64,000 bases of DNA from Cyanophora paradoxa (lineage: Eukaryota > Glaucocystophyceae > Cyanophorales > Cyanophoraceae). The notes beneath the pieces were generated by a model. That model was given only the letters and a program-made list of their open reading frames with translations. It made no database searches and was not told the origin of the DNA. Position 1 is the first letter of the stretch. Every line of letters starts with the position of its first letter. A program made the position numbers and the translations under genes. Of the stretch, positions 10,159-21,780 are shown in pieces. Where the stretch lies: positions 682,001 through 746,000 of the forward strand of contig QPMI01000395.1 of the NCBI GenBank assembly GCA_004431415.1, read 5' to 3'.

Positions 10159-13100
10159 ATGGCCGTCTTCAGCACCCTCATCCCTCCCGCAACGAAGCTG
10201 CGAGCGGCTTCAGCGCGGCTTCAGCAAGCGGCGATGTCGCGCACGTTCGCGGTTCAAAGCGAAGGCGCCTCCCAGCTCAGCGAGAGCTATGCCGCGCTCG
10301 GGACCTGCGCGAAGCACACGGAGGAAGTCCTGAGCGATCTCCTGAAGACTCTCGGTCCGCTTCTTTTCACTCGCAGTTGGCCACGCGATGGCGCTGACCT
10401 TCCGCATGTCTGCCAGAGGAGGCGCTGTTCAAGGTCGTCTTCGTGGGCCGCATCAAGACGGGAAAGAGCACGATCATCAACTACTTCATCGGGCGCCGCC
10501 TGCAGCCGTCGTGCGCCCTCGTTTCGTTCGTCGCCTTTCAGCGGACCTGATCTCGCCCTGGCAGGTCCGTTGAGCCGCAGACGGCGTTTCCCGTGGCGTT
10601 CGTGCACGCTGCGGTGCTACGTCTGCTGGCACTGGACGGGGCGCCATCCTCCGCCACCTTCGAACAGGTCCAGCAGCTGCTCCGCTCGGCGAACGCGGAC
10701 GCCCGCGGCGGGAACGCGCGCGCCGCGTACGCGGAGAGGCGCGTGACGGTGGAGGTCCCGCTGGAGGCGATGCGGGGCCTGCCCGACCTCGGCGGCCGCC
10801 TCGCGCTCATCGACGCGGCCGGCTTCGGCGAGAGCGGCGCCCAGCTGCTGGCGCGGGCGTCGGAGTGGGCGCTGGAGCGGGCGAACTTCGTGATCCACGT
10901 GGCGGACTACACGAAGATGAACGAGGCGGAGGACATCGCCATCCTTCAGGAGCTCCTCCGCAAGCGCCCGTGCCTCTTCCGCCGCGGCGCCGTCCTCGTT
11001 CTCCTGAACAAGGTCCGCGCCGCGCTCTAGAGCCGCCCAAAGTCGAGTTGAACACTCTGCCCCCGCGCAGGCGGACGAGCACAAGACGGACGAGCGGAGC
11101 GTGACGCCCGAGGCCGCGCCGGAGTGGTACCGCGCCCGGCTGCGGGAGGCCGGGGTGCGCTCCTTTGCCGAGGCCGCTAGCTCCGTTCGCCGACGGGCTC
11201 GCGGCAGGTGGAGCTGCCTGCGGGGAGCGTGATCGCCGTGCGGGGGCTGGACGGCCTACGCGCCCGGCTCTACCTGCAGGGCGCGGCCAGCGACGAGGAG
11301 AAGGCCGAGCTCTTCAAGGCAAGGTGGGGCAGAGGATGGCGCGAGAAGACCGACGAACAGCTTCTGGCCGAGGCGCGGGCCGTCCTCGAGCGGGTGCTCC
11401 GATCCGCCCGCCGGCGCCGCCCGTCTCTGACGATGCGCAGAGCGGGATGCCGGCGGCGGAGGGGCGGGTGCGGGCGCTGTACGAGCAGCACGGGCCGCAG
11501 CTGGCGGCCGCGGCAACCGAGGAGCTCCGCGACCGCTTCGCCGCCCTCCAGACCGTGCGCCGTCCGCGCCCACTGCCGCCTCCGCACCGGCAGCGCCCGA
11601 CGCTTTGCGGGCACAGGCGGCCGGGCAGACCGCCGCGGCGCTCGAGAGCGCTAAGGGCGAAGCTGACAGGCGCTTCGCGGCATCAGAGGAGATCCTCCGG
11701 GAGGCAGCCGGCGCGGAGGACGGTGAGCAAAGCAGCCTCTGGCCAAGCGCGGCATCTTCGCTAACCGCCGCGCGCAGCTGCGAAAAGCGGCGCGCGGGTG
11801 CTGGACCTCGAGGCGGCTCCGCTCTTGGCCGCGCTCTGGCGGGAGGAGGGCCCGGCGCTGGCCCGGCTCGAGGCGGCGGCGGCGGCCGCGCTGGCGGTGC
11901 TCTCGGGCTCGGAGGCGGCGCGGGCGGCGGCGCGGCGGGCCCTCGCCGACCCCGCTCTGGTCGCCCGCCTCGACGCGGCGGCCGCCGAGGCGGACGGGCT
12001 CTGCGGGGGCGAGGCGGAGACGCGCGAGGCGGCGGAGCGGCGGCGGGAGGCGCTCTGGGCGGCGGGGCGCGCGTACCTGGCCGCCGAGCTGGAGGCGGCG
12101 GCGGGCCGCGTGGCCGCCGGCCTCGAGGCCCGCCTCGCCGCCCGCTCCGCCGCCCTCGCCGGGCCGCTCGCGGCGCTCGCCGGGCGCGTCGGCGCCCCCG
12201 CGCCCGCGCTCGCCGCCGCCCTCGCGGAGCTCACGGCGGCCGGGTCGGCGTACCGCGCGGCGGCGCGGGCGGGGGCGGAGGCGGCGGGGCGGCTGCTGCC
12301 GGCGGCGGCGCCGGGCGGCGGCATCGTGGAGCGGGTGTGGGAGGAGGCGCGGGCGGTGGAGGACGTGCGGATGGTGCCGCGCGAGTACGAGACGACGGAG
12401 ACGGTCGTCGAGGCGGTGGAGCGCACCCGCACCGTCGAGAAGATCGGCGCGCCCCGCCGCTCGTCGGAATCCTCCCAGGTTTTGCGGCGCTGACGCCTGG
12501 CGCGCAGATCCCTTTGCTGCCAAGAAGATGGTCACCCGCACACGATACGTTCCCGTTCGCTCGAGCGGGGGCGGCGGCGGCGTTGGTGGCGCTGTCGGCG
12601 CTGTCGGCGCGGCTGGCGTCGCTGGAGCTGTCGGGGCGGCGGCCGCTGCCTTAACGAATCCTGTGACTGGCATCGTCGTGGGCGTCGCGAGCCTCGGCAA
12701 GCTCGTGGCTGGTGAACGGGAGAAGGGCTACGATCTCCGCGCGGTGGAGTACCAGGAGGAGGTCGACTGCGTCGAGTACCGGCCCGTCCAGAAGGAGGCG
12801 AGCGTACCCCGTTCCGTCTCCTCCCCCCGCGCCTTCTAAATCTTCCCCAGGAGAAGTACGTCGAGCACGTGCCGAAGGAGAAGACCGTGACAAAGGCGCG
12901 GCCCTGTACCCCTCCCCGGCGCGCGTACCCCTCTCACGGGTACGGCAGGTGCGGGAGGAGCCGGAGCGCTACGAGCGGGTCGTGCACGAGCGCAAGGCGG
13001 CCTACAGCGTTGACCGCGCCGGCCTCGCGCGCGCCGCCGAGGCCCTCGCGGCCTCCGCCCGCTCCGCTGCCCTCCGCGCCCTCGAGGAGGCCGCCGCCGC

Positions 13101-13290
13101 GCCCGCCGTCGTCCGCGCGGCGCACGCGGCGGCGGCGGCGGCGGCGGCGCCGGGGCTCGGGGCCCTCGCGGCGGCGGCGCGGGCGCGGGCGGAGGCGGAC
13201 GGGGCGGCGAGCGGCGCGGCGGCGCGGGACGCGGCGGCTCTGGAGGCGGCCCGCGCGGAGCTCGCTGCCGTCGCCGCCGCCGCCTTTTAA
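10159..13290 (+). CDS. Dynamin-like GTPase, class 2, copy B
   Basis: ATG at 10159 (MAVFSTLIPPATKL) begins an exon ending DLLKTL. After a GTCCGC...CCAG intron comes EEALFKVVFVGRIKTGKST (P-loop near 10460). G3 is ALIDAAGFGESG near 10820. LVLLNK near 11015 is joined by splicing to ADEHKTDERS, giving NKAD as G4. Later exons encode RGLDGLRARLYLQG, a long Ala/Glu/Arg helical region (11800-12290), the charged segments YETTETVVEAVERTRTVEK, TKKMVTRTRYVPV-like, EYQEEVDCVEYRPVQK, EKYVEHVPKEKTV and EEPERYERVV, and a final alanine-rich helix ending AAVAAAAF at 13290. A Gly/Ala/Val stretch at about 12565-12700 could insert into membrane. One intron, before EEPERYERVV, appears to start GC instead of GT. The gene pairs with A across a shared promoter. 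Confidence 0.8.
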
Positions 13291-13925
13291 GGTGGCAGTC
13301 TATGCAGCTGTCTCCGGTTCAGTCACCGCCTCTGCCGCTCTTGAAGGTGGCAGTTTAGAGGCACGTAATGTACAGGACAAGCGTTTTCATTTTAATAAGA
13401 TTTTGTGCGAAGGATGTGTGTTTCAACTGAGATGTACCGTAGTGGTCATGTTGTTTTCAACTGGGATTTGATGCGACTCCCGCGACGTCGACCCCGATCG
13501 GACCCGCGGCGCCGCGGCGCGCGAGTGAATTCGAAACAATTGCAAGTGCTTGATCGCCTTCGAATTCCGTCCGCGCGCTAGCCGGCGCCCATTCAGTGAT
13601 TTAATTTCACCGTGAGACTCTGAGAAGCTACAAGACTCGACTCTGAGACAAGAAAAACTTGAAAGGCAGGACAAGCTTAAGCTTCAATTTGGAGACATGC
13701 GCATGCGCAAGGGAAAGGGGAGCTCGAGGCTGATGGTAAGGCCCCCAGGCCCCCCCGCCCTACGAGTCCGGTCCGTGTCCGTGTCCTTGTTTTCATGATC
13801 AATAATATCGATTCCCAGCTGCAAATCTACAACCAGCTGCTAAACAGAAGGCGGCTCGAATGCTAATCTATTACCAGCTGCTAAACAGATGGCGGCTCTA
13901 CTTCTAAAGGGGCCAACCGCGCGCC
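13291..13925. other. Convergent intergenic region between B and C
   Basis: Six hundred bases between two convergently transcribed genes. It is less GC-rich, with a GGTGGCAGTTTA-like word occurring twice (13291-13305, 13345-13360). CTGCTAAACAGA(A/T)GGCGGCTC occurs twice (13837-13858 and 13876-13896), a short direct repeat. Palindromic CCGCGGCGCCGCGGCGCG lies near 13503. It should contain both polyadenylation sites; no gene is seen. Confidence 0.45.
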
Positions 13926-16900
13926 CTACGAATCCGTGTCTGCGGCGCCGAGGGCCGCTCGGGCGGCTTCGAGCTCCTCGAGCACGCGGCGGGCCTCCGC
14001 CTCGTCCGCCCGCGCCGCAGCGAGGGCCGCCCGCGCCCCCGCCGCCCGCTCCTTTGCCGCCTTGTTGAGGGCCTCCAGCGCAGGGCGCGCCGCCTCCGCC
14101 AGCGCCCGCTGCGCAGCCTTGACGACCGCCGGGGACGAGACAGCCGCGGCGGCCGCCCGCACGACGGCCGCGGCCGCCTCGTCGGCGGGGCGGCCGGCCC
14201 CGAAGCCGGCGGCGGCGAGGGCGGCGCGGTCGACGGAGTAGGCGACGCGCTGCTTCTCGACGGGCACGTCCTTCACCGTCGGCAACTCCTTCACCTGCCG
14301 AAGAGGCGGGCGTCGAGGGCGATTCCGCTGGATGGAATGGTGTGCCGCGCACCTTCGTTACCGTTCGCTGCTTCTGAACCGGCTCCACGTACGGCTCCTG
14401 CGGCCGGGAATCGAACTTAAGTTGGGGGGGCGGGGAGGATGCGAGCCGGGGTACAGGGCGCACTGTGAACTCCTTTTCGACGTTCCGCACGCGCGTCTCC
14501 TTGCGGATCTCCGTCTGCGCGGGGGGTCGGGCGGGCCTCTCCGCTGCACTGCGAGGGGACACACCTCAGTGTATGGGACGTGGACAGTGTACTTGTCAAT
14601 CTGAATGCCGAGGAACCGCTTCTTGCGCGTCTCCGCTCGGAGCTTCGTAACCTGCACCGGCACATCCACTTCATACTGCTCCGGCTCTGCGCGCGCAGGG
14701 CTCGCAAAGACGCGTTAGACAGGGGCAGGGACCAGCGCGCACCCAGCTTCTTCACGACGCGGGTGCGCGGCTCGTTCTCGACGTACGACTCCTGCTCCTC
14801 ATACGTGGTAGGCTCGAGCACGGTCCTCTGCTCGGTGACTGTCTCTGTCCACTCGCGCTTCGCCGGCGGCGGGACCTCGCCCAACTGCACCGGCGGCGGC
14901 GACCCCGCCGCCGCCTCCAGCGCCGCAAGGACGAGGCCGAGGCCCAGAGCGGAAAGAGCGGGTGCCGGCACGCCGATGGCGGCGGCGTCGTCGGCGAAGC
15001 GCCCGTGAAGGCGCTCCGCGGCCGGCCCGGCCAACGCCTCGGCCACCTTGGTGCCGGCCACGCCGGGGACGAGCCGCAGCTCGGCGGCGAGGTACCGCTC
15101 GACCGCTGCCCTCAGCACCGCCGCCCGCGCCGCCGCCTCCGCCTCCGTCCCTTCCCCGCCGCATCCCCCGTCCGCCTCGAGGGCCGCGGCGTCGAAGCGG
15201 GCGACGGCCTCGGGCCAGTCGAGTCTATTCCGTGCCGCCGCCCGCGCCGCCGCGTCGCCGCTCGCCAGCGCCGCGCCCGCCGCCAGGACGGCTTCCACGC
15301 GATGTGACAGGGCCGCTTCGAAGGGCCCCGCCTCGAGCAGCTCCGGCAGCTCCAGCCCCGCGCTCACGTCTGCGCACCGCCGGTCACGCGCCGTCACCGC
15401 TACCGGCAGGTACGGGGGGAACGCCGTAGCGCGGGGGAGGCCGCACCGCGCTCGAGGCTCTCGGCGCACGCGAGCGCCGCCGCCGCCGCCTCGTCGGCCG
15501 CCGCGCCCTCCGCAGCTGCCTCCGAGGCTCCCGCAAGCTCCGCCTCGGCGGGCTGCGCATCGATCAGCGTGCGCGACGACGCCCACGTGGGGAACGGGGC
15601 ACCCTCGAGATGGCCGCGAGGCCGGCGCGGATCTCGTCGGCGGCGGAGGCCGCGAGCTGCCGTCTCGTGTCGACATAGAGGGCGCGCAGGCGCTCCTCCA
15701 CCGCCGCCAGTCCGCTCTGCGCCGAGTCAGCGGCAAAGAGCGGAGGATGACAGGGGGCTCGCACTTCGTTAAGAACAGCCACCGCCTCAGCCTGCAGGGC
15801 CTCGTCGGTCTGGGTCCGCCAGTCCTCGCCAAATGCATCTTTGAAGAGCTCGGCCTTCTCGGCGTCCGCGGCGCGGCCGAGCTTGTTCAGCCGCGCCCGC
15901 AGCGCCCCCCGCGCGCTTAAGGGCAGGATGCACTCCGGCGGGATTTCCACCTGTGCAACCCTCAGAGACAAATGCGCCTTGGATAGAGACGGCGCATGCG
16001 CACCCCGGCGTGGCACAGCTGGGCGCTCACCCACGCCGGCGCGTCGGCGGGCGTCACGCTGCGCTGTTCGTCGGAGCTGTACGCGTCCACCTGCGGCGCT
16101 CGGTGTTGAGAGAGCTGCAGCGGGCTGGCAGGCGAGGCACGACGGACCTTGTTGAGGAGGACCAGGACGCGGGGCCAGGCCTCGCCGGGGCGGGTCTCGA
16201 AGAGGTGCGGGCGCTGCTGCTTCAGCTGCGCGAGCGCCGCCGTCCCCTCCGCCTCGTTCATCTTCGTGTACTCCATCACGACGATCACGTAGTTCGCGAT
16301 GCGGAGGATGCGGTCCGACGCAGCGCTCAGGTACTCGGCCCCGAACTCGCCCTTGCCCGCCACGTCGAAGAACGAGAAGCGCGTCTCGTTCGCCGGCAGA
16401 CCCTCGAGAAGCTCCAGCGGGGCCTCGACCATCAGGCGCCCTGCGCGCGGGATCGCAAGATCGCTCGAGGATGGAGAGCACAGGGCGGACCGTCGTAGAG
16501 AACGAGGGTGTCGGGATTTGCGCGGGCCGCGTCGTTGATCGCCTCGAGACGCGCGCGGATAGCTTCTGGCCCCTCCACCAGCTCCTCGGGTTGGTCGCTC
16601 GCTCCCGCGATGCGGAGAAGCGGCGTTGTGCGGCCCGGCGCATGGAAGACCTCGACCGGCACCGCCGTCTCAGGCTGCACAGCGCTGCGGGGGGGAATGA
16701 GATAATGTGAGCATGCCGTCTGATCGGAAAGAGAGCTCGTACGCGGGCTGTAGGCGATAACCGAGGAAGGCGTTGATGGTCGTGGACTTGCCGGCCTTGA
16801 AGCGGCCCACGACGGCTACAACGAAGCGCGACTCATCTAGAGAGCGCTTGGTGCTATTGAAGACCAGAACATATTCGCTGGCGGCCTCCGCGAGGGCCGA

Positions 16901-17038
16901 TGCGAGCTGGGCGGCGTCGGGCGTGCGCCGGCGACCCGCACGCCCGGCTGCCTGCGCTGCGGACGTGGATGCATTGATCGCAGCGACGACCGCCTGGCAG
17001 ACGCGGAGGGGGAATTCGAACACCCCGTGAAGCTGCAT
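13926..17038 (-). CDS. Dynamin-like GTPase, class 1, copy C
   Basis: ATG at 17038 (MQLHGVFEFPLRV). P-loop VVGRFKAGKSTTINAFLG near 16790, G3 FFDVAGKGEFGAEYL near 16360, LVLLNK near 16155 spliced to VDAYSSDEQRS (NKVD). LPLSARGALRARL lies near 15910, followed by helical exons to LVPGVAGTKVAEAL. The C-terminal charged segments are fuller than in A: YEVDVPVQVTKLRAETRKK, IQIDKYTVHVPYTEV, IRKETRVRNVEKEFTV, QEPYVEPVQKQRTVTK and VPVEKQRVAYSVDR. The frame stops at 13926 (AADTDS), without the final RINGAF exon found in A and G, so this copy has a shorter tail. An intron of GTGCGCCCTGTACCCC type lies near 14455. It pairs head to head with D. It is one unduplicated homologue of A and gives the clean class-1 gene model. 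Confidence 0.82.
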
Positions 17039-17359
17039 TCGAGGACGAATTCGCTGGAGCAGAACGCTGGAGCAGCGGGAAGGCTAGCGCGACTGACATA
17101 GGCGCGATCGGGCTACATCTTCTGGAGGTCTCTTGACCGCTTTGAATTCAACTGACCTGGTCGAGAGACGCACAGTCAAGCAACGGTTGGGGTACCTGTT
17201 AAGATCAAATCACAGGTCAAGCGACCCAAGTCACTCGTCGAAGCGCAGGCGAGATGGAGCGGTACTCGCAGAGAGGCCGAGACCTCACTCGCTTTCGGTC
17301 AGCCACCCAGCGAAGCCAGCCAGGCCGCGCTCGTCACCGCAAGCGACGCAGCGATATAG
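17039..17359. promoter_or_regulatory. Shared divergent upstream region of GTPases C and D
   Basis: Counterpart of 9841-10158. From 17116 it is base-for-base the same as 9915 onwards, and the identity continues through the first exon and intron of D to about 17636. It must carry promoters for both genes. The stretch next to the C start (17039-17115) differs from the A side by small substitutions and an insertion. Confidence 0.6.
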
Positions 17360-20300
17360 ATGGCCGTCTTCAGCACCCTCATCCCTCCCGCAACGAAGCT
17401 GCGAGCGGCTTCAGCGCGGCTTCAGCAAGCGGCGATGTCGCGCACGTTCGCGGTTCAAAGCGAAGGCGCCTCCCAGCTCAGCGAGAGCTATGCCGCGCTC
17501 GGGACCTGCGCGAAGCACACGGAGGAAGTCCTGAGCGATCTCCTGAAGACTCTCGGTCCGCTTCTTTTCACTCGCAGTTGGCCACGCGATGGCGCTGACC
17601 TTCCGCATGTCTGCCAGAGGAGGCGCTGTTCAAGGTTGTCTTCGTGGGCCGCATGAAGACGGGAAAGAGCACGATCATCAACTACTTCATCGGGCGCCGC
17701 CTGCAGCCGTCGTGCGCCCTCGTTTCGTTTGCCGGCTTTCCACGGACCTGATCTCGCCCTGGCAGGTCCGTTGAGCCGCAGACGGCGTTTCCCGTGGCGT
17801 TCGTGCACGCTGCGGTGCTCCGTCTGCTGGGGCTGGACGGGGCGCCATCTTCCGTCTCCTTCGATCAGGTCCAGCAGCTGCTCCGCTCGGCGAACGCGGC
17901 CGCCCGCGGCGGGAACGCGCGCGCCGCGTATGCGGAGAGGCGCGTGACGGTGGAGGTCCCGCTGGAGGCGATGCGGGGCCTGCCCGACCTCGGCGGCCGC
18001 CTCGCGCTCATCGACGCGGCCGGCTTCGGCGAGAGCGGCGCCCATCTGCTGGCGCGGGCGTCGGAGTGGGCGCTGGAGCGGGCAAACTTCGTGATCCACG
18101 TGGCGGACTACACGAAGATGAACGAGGCGGAGGACATCGCCATCCTGCAGGAGCTCCTCCGCAAGCGCCCGTGCCTCTTCCGCCGCGGCGCCGTCCTCGT
18201 CCTCCTAAACAAGGCCCGTGCCGCGTTGTAGGGCTGCAGACAGCGTCGCTAACGGATCGGTCCCCGCGCAGGCGGACGAGCACAAGACGGACGAGCGGAG
18301 CGTGACGCCGGAGGCCGCGCCGGAGTGGTACCGCGCCCGGCTGCGGGAGGCCGGGGTGCGCTCCTTGTTCGGGGGCCGCTAGCTCTGTCCGCCGACGGGT
18401 TCGCGGCAGGTGGAGCTGGCGGCAGGGAGCGTGATCGCCGTGCGGGGGCTGGACGGACTACGCGCGCGGCTCTACCTGCAGGGCGCGGCCAGCGACGAGG
18501 AGAAGGCCGAGCTCTTCAAGGACGCCTTCGGCCGGGGCTGGCAGGGACAGACGGAAGAGAACCTGCTGGTCGAGGCTCAGGCCGTCCTCGAGAAGGTGCT
18601 CCGATCCGCCCGCCCGCCAGCGCCGCCCGTCTCTGACGCGGCGAAGAGCGGGATGCCGGCGGCGGAGGGGCGGGTGCGGGCGCTGTACGAGCAGCACGGG
18701 CCGCAGCTGGCGGCCGCGGCGACAGAGGAGCTCCGCGACCGACTCGCCGCCCTCCAGATCGTGCGCGCCCGCGCCCACTGCCGCCTCCGCGCCTGCTGCG
18801 CCTGACGCTTTGCGGGCACAGGCGGCCGGGCAGACTGCCGCGGCGCTCGAGAGCGCTAAGGGCGAAGCCGACAGGCGCTTCGCGGCATCAGAGGAGATCC
18901 TCCGGGAGGCAGCAGGCGCGGAGGACGGTGAGCAAAGCAGCCTCTGGCCAAGCGCGGCATCTTCGCTAACCGCCGCGCGCAGCTGCGAAAAGCGGCGCGC
19001 GGGTGCTGGACCTCGAGGCGGCGGCGCTGCTGGCCGCGCTCTGGCGCGAGGAGGGCCCGGCGCTGGCCCGGGTCGAGGCGGCGGCGGCGGCCACGCTGGC
19101 GGTGCTCTCGGGCTCGGAGGCGGCGCGGGCGGCGGCGCGGCGGGCCCTCGCCGACCCCGCTCTGGTCGCCCGCCTCGACGCGGCGGCCGCCGAGGCGGAC
19201 GGGCTCTGCGGGGGCGAGGCGGAGACGCGCGAGGCGGCGGAGCGGCGGCGGGAGGCGCTCTGGGCGGCGGGGCGCGCGTACCTGGCCGCCGAGCTGGAGG
19301 CGGCGGCGGGCCGCGTGGCCGCTGGCCTTGAAGCGCGCCTCGCCGCCCGCTCCGCCGCCCTCGTCGGGTCGCTCGCGGCGCTCGCCGGGCGTGTCGGCGC
19401 CCCCGCGCCCGCGCTCGCCGCCGCCCTCGCGGAGCTCACGGCGGCCGGGTCGGCGTACCGCGCGGCGGCGCGGGCGGGGGCGGAGGCGGCGGGGCGGCTG
19501 CTGCCGGCGGCGGCGCCGGGCGGCGGCATCGTGGAGCGGGCGTGGGAGGAGGCGCGGGGGGTGGAGGACGTGCGGATGGTGCCGCGCGAGTACGAGACGA
19601 CGGAGACGGTCGTCGAGGCGGTGGAGCGCACCCGCACCGTCGAGAAGATCGGTGCGCCCCGCCGGCTGCACGCGGCCGCGCGGCGTTGACGCCCGGCCCG
19701 CAGAGCCCTTCGCGGCGACGAAGATGGTTACCCGCACGCGGCAGGTGCCTGTCCCCGTCGGCGGCGGCGGCGGCGGCGGCGGCGACGGGGACGGCGCTGC
19801 GGGCGCGGCTGCCGCGCTGGGGAATGCGGCGGCCACAGCAGCGGATCCTGTGGTCGGCGGCGTCCTGGCGGGCGCAGGCGCGATCGTCGGCCTCCTGGGA
19901 GGCGGGCGGCGCCAGCAGGGGTACGAGCTTCGCACCGAGGAGTACCAGGAGGAGGTCGAGTCCGTCGAGTATCGGCCTGTCCAGAAAGAGGCGAGCGTAC
20001 CCCCTTCCATCTCCTCCCCCCTGCGCCTTCTGAACCTCCCCCAGGAGAAGTACGTCGAGCGCGTGCCGAAGCAGAAGACCGTGAAAAAGGCGCGGCCCCG
20101 CACCCCTCCCCAGCGCGCGTACCCCTCTCACGGGTACGGCAGGTGCGGGAGGAGCCGGAGCGCTACGAGCGGGTCGTGCACGACCGCAAGGCGGCCTACA
20201 GTGTCGACCGCGCCGGCCTCGCGCGCGCCGCCGAGGCCCTCGCGGCCTCCGCCCGCTCCGCCGCCCTCCGCGCCCTCGAGGAGGCCGCCGCCGCGCCCGC

Positions 20301-20517
20301 CGTCGTCCGCGCGGCGCATGCGGCGGCGGCGGCGGCGGCGGCGCCGGGGCTGGAAGCCCTCGCGGCGGCGGCGCGGGCGCGGGCGGAGGCGGACGGGGCG
20401 GCGAGCGGCGCGGCGGCGCGGGACGCGGCGGCTCTGGAGGCGGCCCGCGCGGAGCTCGCCGCCGCCGCCGGCGCCCTCGAGGGCGCCGCCGGCCGCCCCG
20501 CCGCCGCCGCCCTCTAA
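17360..20517 (+). CDS. Dynamin-like GTPase, class 2, copy D
   Basis: ATG at 17360; the first exon is identical to B. P-loop FVGRMKTGKST near 17660, G3 ALIDAAGFGESGAHLL near 18015, LVLLNK near 18215 spliced to ADEHKTDERS (NKAD). Stalk-like exons follow (SGMPAAEGRVRALYEQHG, LEAAALLAALWREEGPAL). A glycine-rich hydrophobic segment near 19760-19915 (VVGGVLAGAGAIVGLLGGG) has glycine-zipper spacing and could enter membrane. Charged segments YETTETVVEAVERTRTVEK, YQEEVESVEYRPVQK, EKYVERVPKQKTVKK and EEPERYERVVHDRK follow, ending in an alanine-rich helix (stop 20515-20517). The intron before EEPERYERVV again begins GCGCGG. This copy is intact by eye and is the best reference for class 2. Confidence 0.83.
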
Positions 20518-20809
20518 AGCGAAAGGTGCAATTATAAAGCACAGCCTGATGATCATCAATTTTTGAAATTGCGCAACACTCATCAAACGCGATCGATATC
20601 ATGACATCTACACTGACAGTATACGATCTATGATCATCAAAATTATGCAATTGCTCCAAAAGCTTAGAAAAGCGCGACAGCCTAGACTAGTCGTACATAG
20701 CTGTGGAAAATGAACTGTACACATTGAATTTCTATACATAATGCGAACAAAACTGTAACTGCAACTGCGTGAAACCGGAGAGAAGAGAGAGTCGCGTAAC
20801 TGCGACTCT
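20518..20809. other. AT-richer convergent intergenic region
   Basis: About 290 bases between the ends of D (plus) and the PIN-domain gene (minus). It is clearly less GC-rich than the genes and contains ATGATCATCAA twice (near 20549 and 20631) and several GATC palindromes. It probably holds two polyadenylation regions. No gene is seen. Confidence 0.4.
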
Positions 20810-21780
20810 TCAAATGAACAGAAGAGAGTCGCCCTGCAGCAGGACGCCCCGCGTTGCCAAGGCGGTTACGAGGAGGGGGCACTCCCCGTCCTCCCAAAAT
20901 AGCCACGTCTCTTCTGACCCCAGAACCTCGTCCTCGAGGAGTCTCCGGGCCGCGAAGTCCGTCCGCGGCCTTAACTGCCGCAGCTGCGCCGCCGCCCGCT
21001 CCGCGAGGGCCTCCAGAGCCTCCGCAAACACCGCCCCGCGCGCCGTGTCGCTCAGGAGGTCGAAGAACCCGCGCCAGAGCCCGTCGGGGTTCGCGGCCGT
21101 CGAGACGGCGCTGATGCTTCGCTGTGCGCGGGAGCCCGCGCTGCTGGCCGATGCGCGGGCGAGGGCGTCGGCGACCCCGCGGACGCCTTGGTCGGCCGAG
21201 ACGATGAGGAAGCGGGTGCGGGCCGGCAGCAGCGCGTGCAGCACCGCGGCCCGCACATGCACATCCGGCTCGAACCCCGTCGCAGCCGGAGAGCGCCGCG
21301 GCACTCGCAGGAGCACCACGTCGGGGCGCTCCTCGCCCCGCGCGAGCCGCTGGAACTGCTCCTGCGAGCGCGTCAGCATCCTAGCGGGGCAGCAGGGCGA
21401 GTCGAGTCGGGGCGGCGAACCTCGTTCGGGGGGTCCTCGTGGTAGAAGACCAGTACCCGGGCGAAGAAGAGGAACGACGGGGCCTCGAGGAGAGATGTGA
21501 TCGCATTCTGGTCGTTCTCGTGGTCGATGAAGACGACGAGCTCGAGCGCTGGCGGAGGGAATCAGTCAGAACCGAGCCAAGCGAAGCGGAGCGGCAGCCG
21601 GCGCACTGTCTTGATTGCGCACACGCAGGTCGCGAAGCGCAGCCTGCAGCATCACTGGCTGCCCCGCTGCCACCGAAGCCGAAGCGAGATCGCCGTCCGA
21701 CAGCGATGGCGACGCGGCACCCTCGCGCTCCTCCCGCCGCAGCCTGCGGGGGGAATGAGTATGGCCGGCCGGCGCGGAAA
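20810..21780 (-). CDS. PIN/NYN-like nuclease-domain unit 1
   Basis: Exons: MLQAALRDLRVRNQD near 21652-21608; then, after a GTGCGC...CCAG intron, LELVVFIDHENDQ to VFYHEDPPNE (about 21545-21425); then, after another intron, QEQFQRLARGEERPDVV to the stop at 20810. The order FIDHEN (metal-binding Asp/Asn), VLVFYHED, PDVHVRAAVLH, RFLIVSADQGVRGVADAL matches the PIN/NYN nuclease fold, where acidic residues at the ends of strands bind metal. The domain label rests on motif pattern alone. A C-terminal region (LWRGFFDLLSDTARGAV, LRPRTDFAARRLLEDEVL) is shared with unit 2 and gene E. The frame upstream is open through the end of unit 2, so units 1 and 2 may be one protein with two nuclease domains. Likely role: cleavage of RNA; target unknown. 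Confidence 0.6.

Larger units (their letters stand above)
9915..17636. repeat. Segmental duplication of the A/B pair as C/D (offset about 7.2 kb)
   Basis: The divergent pair A/B reappears as C/D with the same orientation and spacing. Bases 9915-10435 and 17116-17636 (about 520 bp covering promoter, first exon and first intron of the class-2 gene) show no difference that I could find. Coding exons on either side differ by scattered substitutions. This indicates a very recent duplication or gene conversion of the centre. Confidence 0.85.
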
